A stretch of 44,492 bases of DNA from an uncultured Muribaculaceae bacterium (GCA_947625935.1 CANQQE010000027.1:1-44492), one strand, 5' to 3'; numbered from the stretch's first letter, positions 28,332-37,666 are shown. The notes: generated by a model not told the origin, from the letters alone. Numbers and translations: made by a program.

Positions 28332-29861
28332 ATGAGAACATTTGGCAAATTAGCTTTACTTGTTTGTGGTGTGTCGGTTATCGCATCGGCCACGACCGTC
28401 ATGGCCATCAACTCATCTGACAAAGCGTTCAGCAATAATAGCGACAACGCCATAATAGAAAACGGCAGCCAAGAAGGTGCGGTCTACACCGTTTCTCAGC
28501 GCGCCACTCCACCTACCGATTTCACATCGGCCGCAGAGTCAACAGTCAATGGAGTAGTTTCAATAAAGAGTTTCGCTTCGCCCAGATCCCAGTACCAGAA
28601 CGGTGGCGATATGTTTGGCGACCCATTTTTTGATTTCTTTTTCGGTCCTCAGCCAAGGCAACAACGTCCTCAACGCCAACAGCGTCAACCAGAGCAACGC
28701 CAGATGGGACTTGGATCGGGCGTAATACTCAGCCCTGATGGATACATAGTTACCAATAACCATGTGATAGACGGGGCTGACAGGTTGGAAGTATCACTCA
28801 ACGACAACCGCACGTTTAACGCTACAGTCATAGGTTCCGATCCATCGACCGACATCGCTTTGATAAAGATTGATGCCGATAATCTTCATGTAATCCCTAT
28901 TGGAGATTCCGAGTCTTTGAAGATAGGCGAATGGGTGCTCGCAGTTGGTAATCCGTTTGGATTCACATCCACCGTAACCACAGGCATTGTAAGCGCCAAA
29001 GCGCGCAGCATCTCAAGCATCACGGGGAATTTCTCGGGGGGGATCGAATCATTCATTCAGACTGACGCTGCCGTTAATCCAGGCAACTCAGGCGGCGCTC
29101 TCGTCAATCTAAGCGGCGAACTTGTCGGAATCAACACCGCCATCTACTCCCAGACGGGCAACTATGCCGGCTACTCATTCGCCATACCTACGAGCATCGT
29201 TAAGAAAGTGGTGACCGACATAAAACAATTCGGCACAGTCCAAAGAGCCGTACTCGGCATAGCATTCAGCGAGCTGACAAATGACCTCGCAAAAGAAAAG
29301 GATATCACCGCCACCAACTACGGTCTATACGTCGGCTCGGTCGAAGACCGCAGCGCGGCATTTGAGGGGGGGCTTAAAGAAGGCGATGTGATCATAGCAA
29401 TCAACGACACACCGACCCGCAATACCGCTCAACTGCAAGAAGCCATGGCCAAGTTCCGTCCCGGCGACAAAATCACAGTTACCTACATTCGCAACAATTC
29501 TCGACACACCACCAACGTCACACTGCGCAACTCGTCGGGAAACACCAAACTCACCCGCGCCAACGACTTCACCGCTCTTGGCTGCGCACTGAAAAAGGTG
29601 CCCGCCGAAACGATGAAACAGCTTGAAATATCATCGGGCGTACAGGTAACCGGAATAAAGGACGGCAAGTTCAAGGACGCCGGCATAAAAGATGGGTTCA
29701 TCATCCTGCAAATCAACGACTCTCGCGTGACATCGCAGGAAGATGTCGAAAAAATCTATTCGGCTATAATGAAATCCCGCAGCACCGACAAAGTGATGTT
29801 CATCGTGGGTATCTACCCCACTGGCCGCAAAGTATATTACGCAGTAGACCTTTCCGATTAA
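28332..29861 (+). CDS. HtrA/DegQ (Do) family periplasmic serine protease
   Basis: A 509-residue quality-control protease with a signal peptide (LALLVCGVSVIASATTVMA). The trypsin-like domain has the triad His144 (TNNHVIDG), Asp174 (PSTDIALIKI) and Ser253 (NPGNSGGALVN). Two PDZ domains follow, at about 310-400 (GLYVGSVEDRSAAFEGGLKEGDVI) and about 415-505 (VQVTGIKDGKFKDAGIKDGFII). Between the signal and the protease domain lies a Gln/Arg/Pro-rich linker at about 107-128 that is longer than in E. coli DegP. Two G7 runs (29036-29042, 29366-29372) encode Gly-Gly. It ends at a strong terminator, so it is monocistronic. Confidence 0.95.
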   Translation: MRTFGKLALLVCGVSVIASATTVMAINSSDKAFSNNSDNAIIENGSQEGAVYTVSQRATPPTDFTSAAESTVNGVVSIKSFASPRSQYQNGGDMFGDPFFDFFFGPQPRQQRPQRQQRQPEQRQMGLGSGVILSPDGYIVTNNHVIDGADRLEVSLNDNRTFNATVIGSDPSTDIALIKIDADNLHVIPIGDSESLKIGEWVLAVGNPFGFTSTVTTGIVSAKARSISSITGNFSGGIESFIQTDAAVNPGNSGGALVNLSGELVGINTAIYSQTGNYAGYSFAIPTSIVKKVVTDIKQFGTVQRAVLGIAFSELTNDLAKEKDITATNYGLYVGSVEDRSAAFEGGLKEGDVIIAINDTPTRNTAQLQEAMAKFRPGDKITVTYIRNNSRHTTNVTLRNSSGNTKLTRANDFTALGCALKKVPAETMKQLEISSGVQVTGIKDGKFKDAGIKDGFIILQINDSRVTSQEDVEKIYSAIMKSRSTDKVMFIVGIYPTGRKVYYAVDLSD

Positions 29862-29882
29862 AGTAAACTTTTTCATATGCTG

Positions 29883-29930
29883 TCAGGCTCTTGAATTGTC
29901 AACTAAGACATCAGGAGCCTGATTTTTTTC
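29883..29930 (+). terminator. Intrinsic terminator after the HtrA-type gene
   Basis: Arms at 29883-29894 (TCAGGCTCTTGA) and 29911-29922 (TCAGGAGCCTGA), one wobble, then a seven-T run. Confidence 0.92.
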
Positions 29931-30028
29931 AACCATATATCTAAAAAACGCCATACCGATGAAACTAATCCCGACTAAACGCATCTAACATAAAAGAACA
30001 ATCAATATCTCATATATAACAACAATCA

Positions 30029-30958
30029 ATGGAATTGCTTAAAGTCGAAAATGTATCAAAGCATTACTCGGGCCACACCGCCCTCGATGACGTATCGCTG
30101 ACGGTGAAGGAAGGCTCGATTTACGGGTTGTTAGGGCCAAACGGCGCCGGTAAAACGACCCTTATCAGAATCATAAACCACATCACAGCCCCCGATAAAG
30201 GACGTGTGATTTTCGACGGACACCAATTGACCGAAAAAGATGTCACCTCCATCGGTTACTTACCCGAAGAACGGGGGCTATACAAAAAGATGAAAGTCGG
30301 CGAACAAGCCGTCTTCTTCGCACGGCTCAAGGGATTGTCGCGACGCGATGCCGTCAACGGGTTAAAAGAATGGTTTGAAAAATTCGATATACTCCCCTGG
30401 TGGGACAAGAAAGTCGAGGAACTATCAAAAGGGATGGCCCAAAAAGTGCAATTCATCGTCACGGTTCTCCATCACCCCAAGTTGCTCATATTCGATGAAC
30501 CTTTCTCAGGATTTGACCCCATCAACGCCGAATTGCTTAAAAACGAAATTCTAAACCTGAAACAACAGGGCGCGACAATAATATTCAGCACCCACAACAT
30601 GGGTTCTGTCGAAGTGCTTTGCGACGACATTACACTAATCAACCAGTCGCACAACATCTTGTCTGGTTCTGTCGAAGATGTCCGACGCACCCACAGCTAT
30701 GGCCGCTACCGTATCAGCTTCGACGGCGACGAAAACCGGCTGCTCGAAGCCCTTGGCCAACACGTGGAAAGCTATAAATTCATCCCCGCCGACATCCGCG
30801 GCAAATCGTTGTCGCTAAAATTGCGTGACGAAAACGATATGCGCGAAATCATCTCAATCGCCAACGACACAGTGCTAATCACGGCCCTGAACCGCGAGGT
30901 TCCGTCGATGGACGAAATTTTCATTCAAACCGTCAAAACCTATAACGCAGAAAAATAA
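30029..30958 (+). CDS. ABC transporter ATP-binding protein (NatA type)
   Basis: A 309-residue ATPase. Walker A GPNGAGKTTL at about 38, Q-loop region YLPEERGLYKKM, signature ELSKGMAQKVQ at about 130, Walker B LLIFDEPFSGFDP and the H-loop IIFSTHNM are all intact. The C-terminal 90 residues form the DUF4162-like extension typical of NatA-type exporters. It shares one base with the permease start (TAATG), so the two make one transporter of the ABC-2 class. The substrate is unknown; NatAB in Bacillus extrudes sodium, and many homologues are only annotated so by similarity. Confidence 0.93.
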   Translation: MELLKVENVSKHYSGHTALDDVSLTVKEGSIYGLLGPNGAGKTTLIRIINHITAPDKGRVIFDGHQLTEKDVTSIGYLPEERGLYKKMKVGEQAVFFARLKGLSRRDAVNGLKEWFEKFDILPWWDKKVEELSKGMAQKVQFIVTVLHHPKLLIFDEPFSGFDPINAELLKNEILNLKQQGATIIFSTHNMGSVEVLCDDITLINQSHNILSGSVEDVRRTHSYGRYRISFDGDENRLLEALGQHVESYKFIPADIRGKSLSLKLRDENDMREIISIANDTVLITALNREVPSMDEIFIQTVKTYNAEK

Positions 30959-32268
30959 TGACAAGCAACATAGGAATAATCATACGCCGCGAGTATCTGG
31001 AGCGCGTATCGAAAAAAAGTTTTATAATCACCACCCTGTTCATGCCGGTTTTCATGTTGCTGCTATCGGCGGCTCCGGCACTGATAATGTCGCTCAACAC
31101 TTCCGGCTCTAAAAATATAATGGTTATCGATGAGTCAGGCAAAATACTCCCACAATTGGAGAACGACGAGACGGTCAGATTCACATCAACCGCCCTACCC
31201 CTTGACTCGCTCATGGGTAGAGAGGATCTCGACGGCATACTTGTCATCGACAAGCAAATAATATCAAAGCCCGAGATGCTCAGGCTCTATACCCGCGATG
31301 CCGCATCGACCGAATTGACAGGGAATATAGAGAACCAGGTGGAACGCATCGTAGAGCGCGAACGAATAGAATCATATAACATCGCCGACCTGTCAAAAAT
31401 TCTTGAGGAGGTGAAAGTCAATGTGACCTTACCGACCTCCCGCATAACTGATGAGAACGAGGCTACCGAATCATCGACCATACTCAGCACCGTCATGGGA
31501 ATGGTAATGACATTCATTTTATATATGTTCCTGATGATGTATGGGCAGATGGTTATGACAAGCATAATCGAGGAGAAAAACAACCGTGTGCTTGAAATCA
31601 TGGTATCATCTGTCAAACCGTCACACCTTATGATGGGCAAGATTATAGGCGTGGGATTGGTTGCGGTTACACAGGTGATACTGTGGGGACTCTTGCTGTC
31701 AATCATATCTTCGTTTGTCATGCCTGCGATACTCCCGGACACTATGGCGACCGACATCGCAGCCTACAACGCAGGAAACCTTGATGCTGCCTCGGCGGCC
31801 AACAACATAGAAATGGTACAGATGTTCTCGGCTTTGGGCAGTATAGGCTACATAATCGGTTTATTCGGTTATATGCTTCTGTTCCTCATCGGAGGCTTCC
31901 TCTTTTATGCCGCTATCAACGCCGCATTCGGATCTGCCGTCGATAACATACAGGATGCCGGACAATTGCAGATGTTTGTGGTGCTGCCTATCATAATAGG
32001 GTTGGTTTTCGGAATCAGCGTGGTCAACGACCCGTCAAGCCCTTTGGCGATATGGATGTCGTTCATCCCATTCACATCCCCTATGGTCATGATGACTCGT
32101 ATTCCGTTCGGCATACCAGTATGGGAGATAATCGTGTCACTCGTCATCCTGTACGCATCATTTATCGCAACTGTCTGGATTGCCGCAAAGATTTATCGTG
32201 TCGGCATATTCATGTACGGGAAAAAACCAAACTTGAAGGAACTTATCAGATGGGCTCGTTATAAATAA
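30958..32268 (+). CDS. ABC-2 type transporter permease (NatB type)
   Basis: A 436-residue membrane protein. One N-terminal helix (about 22-42, FIITTLFMPVFMLLLSAAPAL) is followed by a large extracytoplasmic domain of about 120 residues. Then come five or six helices, starting at about 178 (LSTVMGMVMTFILYMFLMMYGQMV), with the cytoplasmic motif TSIIEEKNNRVLEIMVSSVKP that is diagnostic for ABC-2 permeases of the NatB/YhaP type. It overlaps the ATPase gene by one base, so it is translationally coupled. A weak terminator follows at 32303-32343. Confidence 0.93.
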   Translation: MTSNIGIIIRREYLERVSKKSFIITTLFMPVFMLLLSAAPALIMSLNTSGSKNIMVIDESGKILPQLENDETVRFTSTALPLDSLMGREDLDGILVIDKQIISKPEMLRLYTRDAASTELTGNIENQVERIVERERIESYNIADLSKILEEVKVNVTLPTSRITDENEATESSTILSTVMGMVMTFILYMFLMMYGQMVMTSIIEEKNNRVLEIMVSSVKPSHLMMGKIIGVGLVAVTQVILWGLLLSIISSFVMPAILPDTMATDIAAYNAGNLDAASAANNIEMVQMFSALGSIGYIIGLFGYMLLFLIGGFLFYAAINAAFGSAVDNIQDAGQLQMFVVLPIIIGLVFGISVVNDPSSPLAIWMSFIPFTSPMVMMTRIPFGIPVWEIIVSLVILYASFIATVWIAAKIYRVGIFMYGKKPNLKELIRWARYK

Positions 32269-32302
32269 CGGTTTCACAGTCATTCCCTGCCAGCACTAAC
32301 AA

Positions 32303-32343
32303 CAATGCCTGCCAATATCCTCAACGTGAATCGGCAGGCATTG
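32303..32343 (+). terminator. Probable terminator after the ABC transporter genes
   Basis: The 11-bp arms CAATGCCTGCC (32303-32313) and GGCAGGCATTG (32333-32343) are perfect complements with a 19-base loop. The T-tract is poor (CTTCATTT), so confidence is moderate. Confidence 0.6.
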
Positions 32344-32380
32344 CTTCATTTAAATTACTAACATAATTTAAATATTCGCC

Positions 32381-32423
32381 TAACAAAAAACTCCCTGACA
32401 GTTTGATTCCGTCAGGGAGTTTT
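32381..32423 (-). terminator. Terminator of the tRNA gene
   Basis: The 13-bp arms AAAACTCCCTGAC (32387-32399) and GTCAGGGAGTTTT (32411-32423) form a perfect stem. The minus strand continues with a T-run (complement of 32384-32389), 6 nt past the tRNA 3' end. Confidence 0.85.
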
Positions 32424-32428
32424 GCTTG

Positions 32429-32502
32429 TAGCGGGACCGAGAATTGAACTCGGGACCTCCGGGTTATGAATCCGACGCTCTAACCGACTGAGCTATCCCG
32501 CC
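32429..32502 (-). tRNA. tRNA with CAT anticodon, probably elongator tRNA-Met
   Basis: A 74-nt cloverleaf without encoded CCA. Acceptor GGCGGGA pairs with TCCCGCT (first pair G1-U72), D-stem GCTC/GAGC, anticodon loop TTCATAA, T-arm CCGAG-TTCAATT-CTCGG, discriminator A73. C11-G24 and the weak top of the anticodon stem argue against an initiator tRNA. tRNA-Ile with lysidine (also CAT) cannot be excluded. The base pair closing the anticodon loop is an A31xC39 mismatch, and U27-G43 is a wobble, both unusual. Confidence 0.9.
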
Positions 32503-32519
32503 ATTGAGGTTTGCGGGTG

Positions 32520-32551
32520 CAAAGGTAGACAAAAGTTTTTTACCGCGCAAA
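32520..32551 (-). promoter_or_regulatory. Bacteroidetes-type promoter of the tRNA gene
   Basis: The minus strand has TTTG (32551-32548), exactly 20 bp and TACCTTTG (32527-32520): a complete consensus promoter about 18 bp from the tRNA 5' end. Confidence 0.8.
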
Positions 32552-32631
32552 TATTTTCACAATAATTTTGTCTGTTGCATCCCTGTTGTCGATTATATTT
32601 TAGGTATCTTCCAAAATTGGCAAATCTTCAT

Positions 32632-32639
32632 TAATTTTG
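32632..32639 (+). promoter_or_regulatory. Bacteroidetes -7 box upstream of the small membrane gene and dxs
   Basis: TAATTTTG matches fully. A second copy lies at 32563-32570. Neither has a clean TTTG at -33, so which one is used is open. Confidence 0.4.
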
Positions 32640-32662
32640 TTGATTGAATCAGCGACAAAAGT

Positions 32663-32896
32663 ATGCGCCCAGATCGCATACGAATGTCACACGATAAAAA
32701 TTTACGCAAAAGATATATGAAAGGAGCGATACTTGTAAGATTTATATGCGTTTTGTCGCTATGGCTACTGCTATGCTACCTGTTGCTCAGCCAACGCGCC
32801 TTCACGCTTTGGACTCTCTTTGTAATCATCGCATCGGGCATTATAATCTTTGTTCCGTTATATAAAAAATACATCAGAGATGGAAAAGGGAAGTAA
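32663..32896 (+). CDS. Small two-helix membrane protein upstream of dxs
   Basis: Up to 77 residues; starts at 32663, 32687 (MSHDKNLRK) or 32717 (MKGAILV) are possible. A basic N-terminus is followed by two hydrophobic helices ([19 protein letters not shown] and [19 protein letters not shown]) and a short basic tail. The function is unknown. It overlaps the start of dxs by 17 nt, so translation of dxs may depend on it. Similar small membrane proteins in front of dxs would show that it is a real gene; that comparison was not possible here. Confidence 0.65.
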   Translation: MRPDRIRMSHDKNLRKRYMKGAILVRFICVLSLWLLLCYLLLSQRAFTLWTLFVIIASGIIIFVPLYKKYIRDGKGK

Positions 32897-34832
32897 CGAG
32901 ACCACTCGACAGCTCCCCGACGAGACTTGTCCCTACCCTTTGCTCTCTAAGATAGACTCGCCGGAAGATCTTCGAAAGCTGTCACCCCAGCAACTTCAGC
33001 AAGTGTGCGCAGATATACGCAAAATGCTCATTAACCAACTTTCCGGAAATCCCGGGCATTTCGCATCGAGTATGGGCGCCGTGGAACTGACAGTAGGATT
33101 ACACTATGTGTTTGACACGCCACGCGACCGAATCGTGTGGGATGTCGGACACCAGGCCTACGGGCACAAACTGCTCACAGGACGTCGGGACGCATTTGTG
33201 ACCAACCGCAAACTTGGTGGACTCAGCGGATTTCCTAACCCACAGGAAAGCGAGTATGACACGTTTACAGCCGGGCATGCGTCCAACTCAATCTCAGCGG
33301 CATTGGGTATGGCTGTAGCCTCTGAGCTGAACGATGACCGGCCGCGACGCAACGTCGTGGCAGTAATAGGCGACGCATCAATCAGCGGGGGTCTCGCTTT
33401 TGAAGGGATAAACAACGCAGCCAATACGCCCAACAACCTGCTAATCATACTTAACGACAATGATATGTCGATTGACCGCAATGTTGGCGCGCTCAACCAC
33501 TATCTCACCCATGTCACAACATCAAAGGGCTACAACACCCTGCGCTACAGCGTCTATAAACTACTCAGGAAACTCAAGCTGATTTCAGAGCGGCGAAAAA
33601 GTTCGATACTGCGTCTCAACAACTCGTTAAAATCATTCATCACCCACGAGCAAAACATATTTGAAGGACTCAACATCAGATATTTCGGTCCATTTGACGG
33701 CAACGACATAGAGAGGGTCGTCAAGGTGCTAAACGATGTCAAGGAGATGGAAGGCCCGCGCATACTTCATTTCAGAACGAAAAAAGGAAAAGGATATGAA
33801 CCGGCCGAACTCGACCCGGCATCATGGCACGCTCCGGGCAAATTTGACCCGGTTACAGGAAAACGTATCGAAAAGAAAACCGACGGACCTGCGCCTATAA
33901 AGTTTCAGGATGTGTTTGGGCACACACTGGTCGAACTTGCACGCAAAAATCCAAAAATCGTAGGTATCACCGCCGCAATGCCATCGGGAACGTCAATGAG
34001 CCTGCTTCAGAAAGAATTTCCATCAAGGACGTTTGACGTAGGAATATCTGAAGGGCACGCCGTAACATTCAGCGGCGGTCTTGCAAAAGACGGTATGCAA
34101 CCGTTCTGCGCCATATATTCATCTTTCCTCCAACGCGGGTATGACCACATCATCCACGATGTCGCCATTGCCGGACTGCCTGTGACTTTCTGCATAGACA
34201 GGGCGGGGCTTGTAGGTGAAGACGGCATGACCCATCACGGTGTTTTCGACCTTTGCTATCTCAGATCTATCCCCAACATGATAGTCGCCGCACCGCGCGA
34301 CGAGGAAACTCTGAGAAACCTGATGTTCACAGCCCAGAACGCCAACCATGGGCCAATGGCTATAAGGTATCCGCGAGGCAACGGTTTTAACGCAGAATGG
34401 CAGACACCTATGCGAGCGTTAGAAATCGGTAAAGGTGAGAAACTAAGCGACGGTTCAGACGTTGTAATCATAAGTGCCGGAACGATGGCCAATGAAGTCA
34501 ATCGCGCCATAAAAATCCTGCAATTGGCAGGAATCAGCGTAGCCCACTATGACGCGGTCTTCATCAAACCGCTCGACAACGAAATGATGGAAGAAATCGC
34601 TCAAAAGGGTTTACCCATAGTCACGGTCGAGGACGGAGCGATTGCAGGAGGTCTCGGTTCAGCCGTGATGGAATGGCTGAGCGACCATGGTTATCAACTA
34701 CAGGTAAAACGCATCGGGGTACCCGACAGGTTCATAGCCCACGGTACCGTAGCGCAACTGAGAAAAATCTGCGGTATGGACAGCGATTCTATCGCCAACG
34801 AGATTATAAAAATTAAAACGGGTAACGAATAA
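32880..34832 (+). CDS. dxs: 1-Deoxy-D-xylulose-5-phosphate synthase
   Basis: A ThDP enzyme joining pyruvate and glyceraldehyde 3-phosphate, the entry to the MEP isoprenoid pathway. The ATG at 32880 (MEKGSNETT) gives 650 residues. Visible are [21 protein letters not shown], the ThDP-Mg motif [17 protein letters not shown] to [25 protein letters not shown], and the C-terminal catalytic part ([37 protein letters not shown]). Its stop shares a base with the trkA start (TAATG), so an isoprenoid gene is coupled to a potassium uptake pair, with no known functional reason. Confidence 0.97.
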   Translation: MEKGSNETTRQLPDETCPYPLLSKIDSPEDLRKLSPQQLQQVCADIRKMLINQLSGNPGHFASSMGAVELTVGLHYVFDTPRDRIVWDVGHQAYGHKLLTGRRDAFVTNRKLGGLSGFPNPQESEYDTFTAGHASNSISAALGMAVASELNDDRPRRNVVAVIGDASISGGLAFEGINNAANTPNNLLIILNDNDMSIDRNVGALNHYLTHVTTSKGYNTLRYSVYKLLRKLKLISERRKSSILRLNNSLKSFITHEQNIFEGLNIRYFGPFDGNDIERVVKVLNDVKEMEGPRILHFRTKKGKGYEPAELDPASWHAPGKFDPVTGKRIEKKTDGPAPIKFQDVFGHTLVELARKNPKIVGITAAMPSGTSMSLLQKEFPSRTFDVGISEGHAVTFSGGLAKDGMQPFCAIYSSFLQRGYDHIIHDVAIAGLPVTFCIDRAGLVGEDGMTHHGVFDLCYLRSIPNMIVAAPRDEETLRNLMFTAQNANHGPMAIRYPRGNGFNAEWQTPMRALEIGKGEKLSDGSDVVIISAGTMANEVNRAIKILQLAGISVAHYDAVFIKPLDNEMMEEIAQKGLPIVTVEDGAIAGGLGSAVMEWLSDHGYQLQVKRIGVPDRFIAHGTVAQLRKICGMDSDSIANEIIKIKTGNE

Positions 34833-36163
34833 TGAAGATAATTATAGCCGGAGCGGGAGAGGTCGGTTCGCATCTTGCCAAACTACTGTCAAGAGAAGAA
34901 CAGGATATTACGGTGATTGACCAGGATCCGGGCAAATTGGAAAATCTCGATTCCAATTACAACCTGATGACGTTAGCCGGAAGCCCGACATCGTTCAACA
35001 CCCTGCGTGAAGCCAGAGTCGACCAGTGCGATCTTTTCATAGCCGTGACACCTTTCGAGACAAGCAATGTCACATCATGCGAGATAGCCAAAAGTCTTGG
35101 AGCGCAAAAAACCGTTGCCCGTATAGACAACCATGAATACCTGAAAGATGAACACCGAGATTTTTTCACACGCATGGGAGTCAACCACCTGATTTACCCT
35201 GAATATCTCGCCGCTCAGGAAATTATCACCGCACTTAGACGTACATGGGTCCGCAACTGGTTTGAGCTACATGACGGCGAGATTATATTGGTAGGCGTTA
35301 AAGTCAGGGAAAACGCTTCAATCGTTGGACACCAACTGAAAGAGCTTGCATCGCAACGCACGTTCCACGTCTCGGCTATCAAACGCAGGCATGAGACCAT
35401 AATCCCGCGAGGCGATGACAGCATCAAAGCCAACGATATCGTCTATTTCACTACCACGCGCGACCATGTCGATGACCTGCTGACAATTTGCGGTAAAATC
35501 AACCGCAATGTAAAAAAGGTTATGGTTATGGGGGGGAGCCGCATAGCCATACGCTTCGCCAACCTTGCCGGCGATGAGTTCAAGATAAAAATCATAGACA
35601 ATGACCGCGACAAATGCCGCAAGCTCGCCGAGAAATGCCCTGATGCCGAAATCATCTATGGCGACGCCCGCGACAACGAAGTGCTGCGTGACGAAGGCAT
35701 CGATGATGTCGATGCTTTTGTAGCATTGACCGACAGTTCAGAGACCAACATACTCGGATGCATGACATCGCGTGAGATGGGCGCATGGAAAACAATAGCC
35801 GAGGTGGAAAACATCCAATTCATCTCAGAAGCCGAGGGGCTTAACATAGGCACCATCATCAACAAGAAGCTGCTGGCTTCAAGCAAAATCTTCCAATTAT
35901 TGCTTGACGCGGATTCCGCGTCAAGCAAATGCCTCGCCCTCGCCGATGCTGAAGTGGCGGAAATCGAAGCAAAGCCCAAGTCGAAAATCACCCGCGGACC
36001 TGTAAAAGATCTGAAACTTTTTCGCGACATGACAATTGCCGGACTAATAAGAGACGGACACGGTATGCTCGTTGAGGGAAACACCGTCATCGAACCCGGC
36101 GACCATGTTGTGGTATTCTGCCTGTCGGGAGCGATTCATAAAGTGGAGAAACTTTTCAACTGA
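34832..36163 (+). CDS. trkA: Trk potassium uptake regulatory subunit TrkA
   Basis: A cytosolic RCK protein of 443 residues that gates TrkH by binding nucleotides. It has the expected duplicated layout: TrkA_N domain 1 (about 1-120, IAGAGEVGSHLAKLL), TrkA_C 1 (about 140-220), TrkA_N 2 (about 228-345, VMGGSRIAIRFANLAGDEF) and TrkA_C 2 (about 365-443). The second glycine motif is GGSRIA rather than GxGxxG, so nucleotide binding by that half may be altered. A 14-bp-arm inverted repeat lies in the linker before the last domain (35900-35928). A G7 run at 35530-35536 encodes its Gly-Gly. It is followed by trkH after 2 nt. Confidence 0.96.
   Translation: MKIIIAGAGEVGSHLAKLLSREEQDITVIDQDPGKLENLDSNYNLMTLAGSPTSFNTLREARVDQCDLFIAVTPFETSNVTSCEIAKSLGAQKTVARIDNHEYLKDEHRDFFTRMGVNHLIYPEYLAAQEIITALRRTWVRNWFELHDGEIILVGVKVRENASIVGHQLKELASQRTFHVSAIKRRHETIIPRGDDSIKANDIVYFTTTRDHVDDLLTICGKINRNVKKVMVMGGSRIAIRFANLAGDEFKIKIIDNDRDKCRKLAEKCPDAEIIYGDARDNEVLRDEGIDDVDAFVALTDSSETNILGCMTSREMGAWKTIAEVENIQFISEAEGLNIGTIINKKLLASSKIFQLLLDADSASSKCLALADAEVAEIEAKPKSKITRGPVKDLKLFRDMTIAGLIRDGHGMLVEGNTVIEPGDHVVVFCLSGAIHKVEKLFN
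35900..35928. repeat. 14-bp-arm inverted repeat inside trkA
   Basis: The arms TTGCTTGACGCGGA (35900-35913) and TCCGCGTCAAGCAA (35915-35928) are perfectly complementary around one T. In RNA this folds as a 12-bp stem with a 5-base loop. It encodes residues 357-366 (LDADSASSK region) of TrkA. Confidence 0.9.
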
Positions 36164-36165
36164 TC

Positions 36166-37638
36166 ATGTTCAGGTATCAACTAACAATCAACTTTCCAAT
36201 GCTCATGAGGGTGGTCGGCTGGCTGCTCGTCATCGAGGCGATATTTATGCTCATGCCTATGGTTACCTGCCTCATTTATGACGAGTCAGATTTCAAGGCA
36301 TTCCTCATATCGGCCGGAATCACGGCTGGAACAGGATTACTCATGACTTTCGGCATACGTTCACACCACACCGATATGGGAAAACGCGAGGGCTTCCTAT
36401 TGACAGCCCTTGTGTGGGTGGTGTTTTCGGCTTTCGGCATGATACCGTTCTTGATTTGCAGGACCCCTATGTCACTCAGTGACGCTTTTTTTGAATCAAT
36501 GTCGGGATTCACCACAACCGGAGCATCTATCCTTCAGGAAATCGGGCATTTCTCTCACGGCATATTGTTATGGCGTTGCCTTATGCAATGGATTGGTGGC
36601 ATGGGAATCATACTTTTCACTCTCGCTGTCGTCCCAATGCTCAATTCGTCGGGAGGAATGCAGATGTTCAATGCCGAAGTCACAGGCATAACTCATGAGA
36701 AATTACGACCGCGCATAAGCCAGACCGCGAAGAGTCTTTGGTATATGTACATAATACTAACAATCGCGTTGTGTGGACTTTTATGTTTCAGCCCCATGAG
36801 CGTTTTTGACAGCATCTGCCATGCGTTTTCGACTATTTCAACCGGTGGATTCTCAACACACGACGATAGCATTGCAGCATTCCACTCAACTTATATCGAG
36901 ATTGTCCTGACCGTATTCATGTTTCTTGGTGGTGTGAATTTTGCCCTTCTCATCAAAGTAGTAACCGGCGACCCAAAAGCCGCATGGAAAAGCGACGTGT
37001 TCAAACTCTATATCGGGGCTATAGCGGTAATGATGGTAATGTTTGTAATTTCCATTATCTCTCGCGGCGAGATGCACGGCATAGCGTCTGTGACCATCGA
37101 CCCGCTATTCCAAATTGTATCTACAATGACTTCTACCGGTTACACCGTGACCAATTTTGAAAATTGGGGCGGATTTGTCCTCGCACTCGTCTTCTTGATG
37201 ATGTTCTTCGGAGCTTGCGCGGGATCAACAAGCGGAGGTGCCAAACTCGACCGTCTTATTTTCCTCTGGGAGAACACACGCAACGAGATTTATCGCTGCA
37301 TACACCCCAACTCAATTCTGCCGGTAAGAGTCAACGGCAAAGTGATGTCCTTTGACCTTGTCAACAAAGTTATCGCATTTCTCTGTATCTACGTCATGCT
37401 GATTATGGTCGGGGGAATAGTACTCACGGCTTTTGACATTCCTCTTGTCGACGCGTTTTTCTCATCATTCTCCGCCATAAGCAATACCGGTCTTGGAGCA
37501 GGCGTGACGGGATATGGCGGATCATATGAGATAATCCCTGATGCAGGCAAGTGGATTCTCGCATTGCTGATGCTGATCGGGCGTCTTGAACTGTTTACAG
37601 TCCTCATTCTGTTCACCCCGGGGTTCTGGTCTAAGTAA
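36166..37638 (+). CDS. trkH: Trk/Ktr potassium uptake membrane subunit TrkH
   Basis: The pore-forming subunit, 490 residues. It contains four P-loop repeats whose filter glycines are visible: SMSGFTTTGAS (about 110), STISTGGFSTHD (about 225), STMTSTGYTVTNF (about 325) and FSAISNTGLGAGVTG (about 440). About ten hydrophobic helices surround them. Transport is driven with the partner TrkA, encoded directly upstream and coupled by a 2-nt gap. Length and motifs match the E. coli TrkH family. It ends at a strong bidirectional terminator. Confidence 0.96.
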   Translation: MFRYQLTINFPMLMRVVGWLLVIEAIFMLMPMVTCLIYDESDFKAFLISAGITAGTGLLMTFGIRSHHTDMGKREGFLLTALVWVVFSAFGMIPFLICRTPMSLSDAFFESMSGFTTTGASILQEIGHFSHGILLWRCLMQWIGGMGIILFTLAVVPMLNSSGGMQMFNAEVTGITHEKLRPRISQTAKSLWYMYIILTIALCGLLCFSPMSVFDSICHAFSTISTGGFSTHDDSIAAFHSTYIEIVLTVFMFLGGVNFALLIKVVTGDPKAAWKSDVFKLYIGAIAVMMVMFVISIISRGEMHGIASVTIDPLFQIVSTMTSTGYTVTNFENWGGFVLALVFLMMFFGACAGSTSGGAKLDRLIFLWENTRNEIYRCIHPNSILPVRVNGKVMSFDLVNKVIAFLCIYVMLIMVGGIVLTAFDIPLVDAFFSSFSAISNTGLGAGVTGYGGSYEIIPDAGKWILALLMLIGRLELFTVLILFTPGFWSK

Positions 37639-37666
37639 CCACTACTAAAGAGCGGTACGGAAATAA

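Noticed and set aside
30029-32268. NatAB name and sodium export as firm function
   Set aside because: The family is broad and the substrate cannot be read from the sequence, so only the type is stated.
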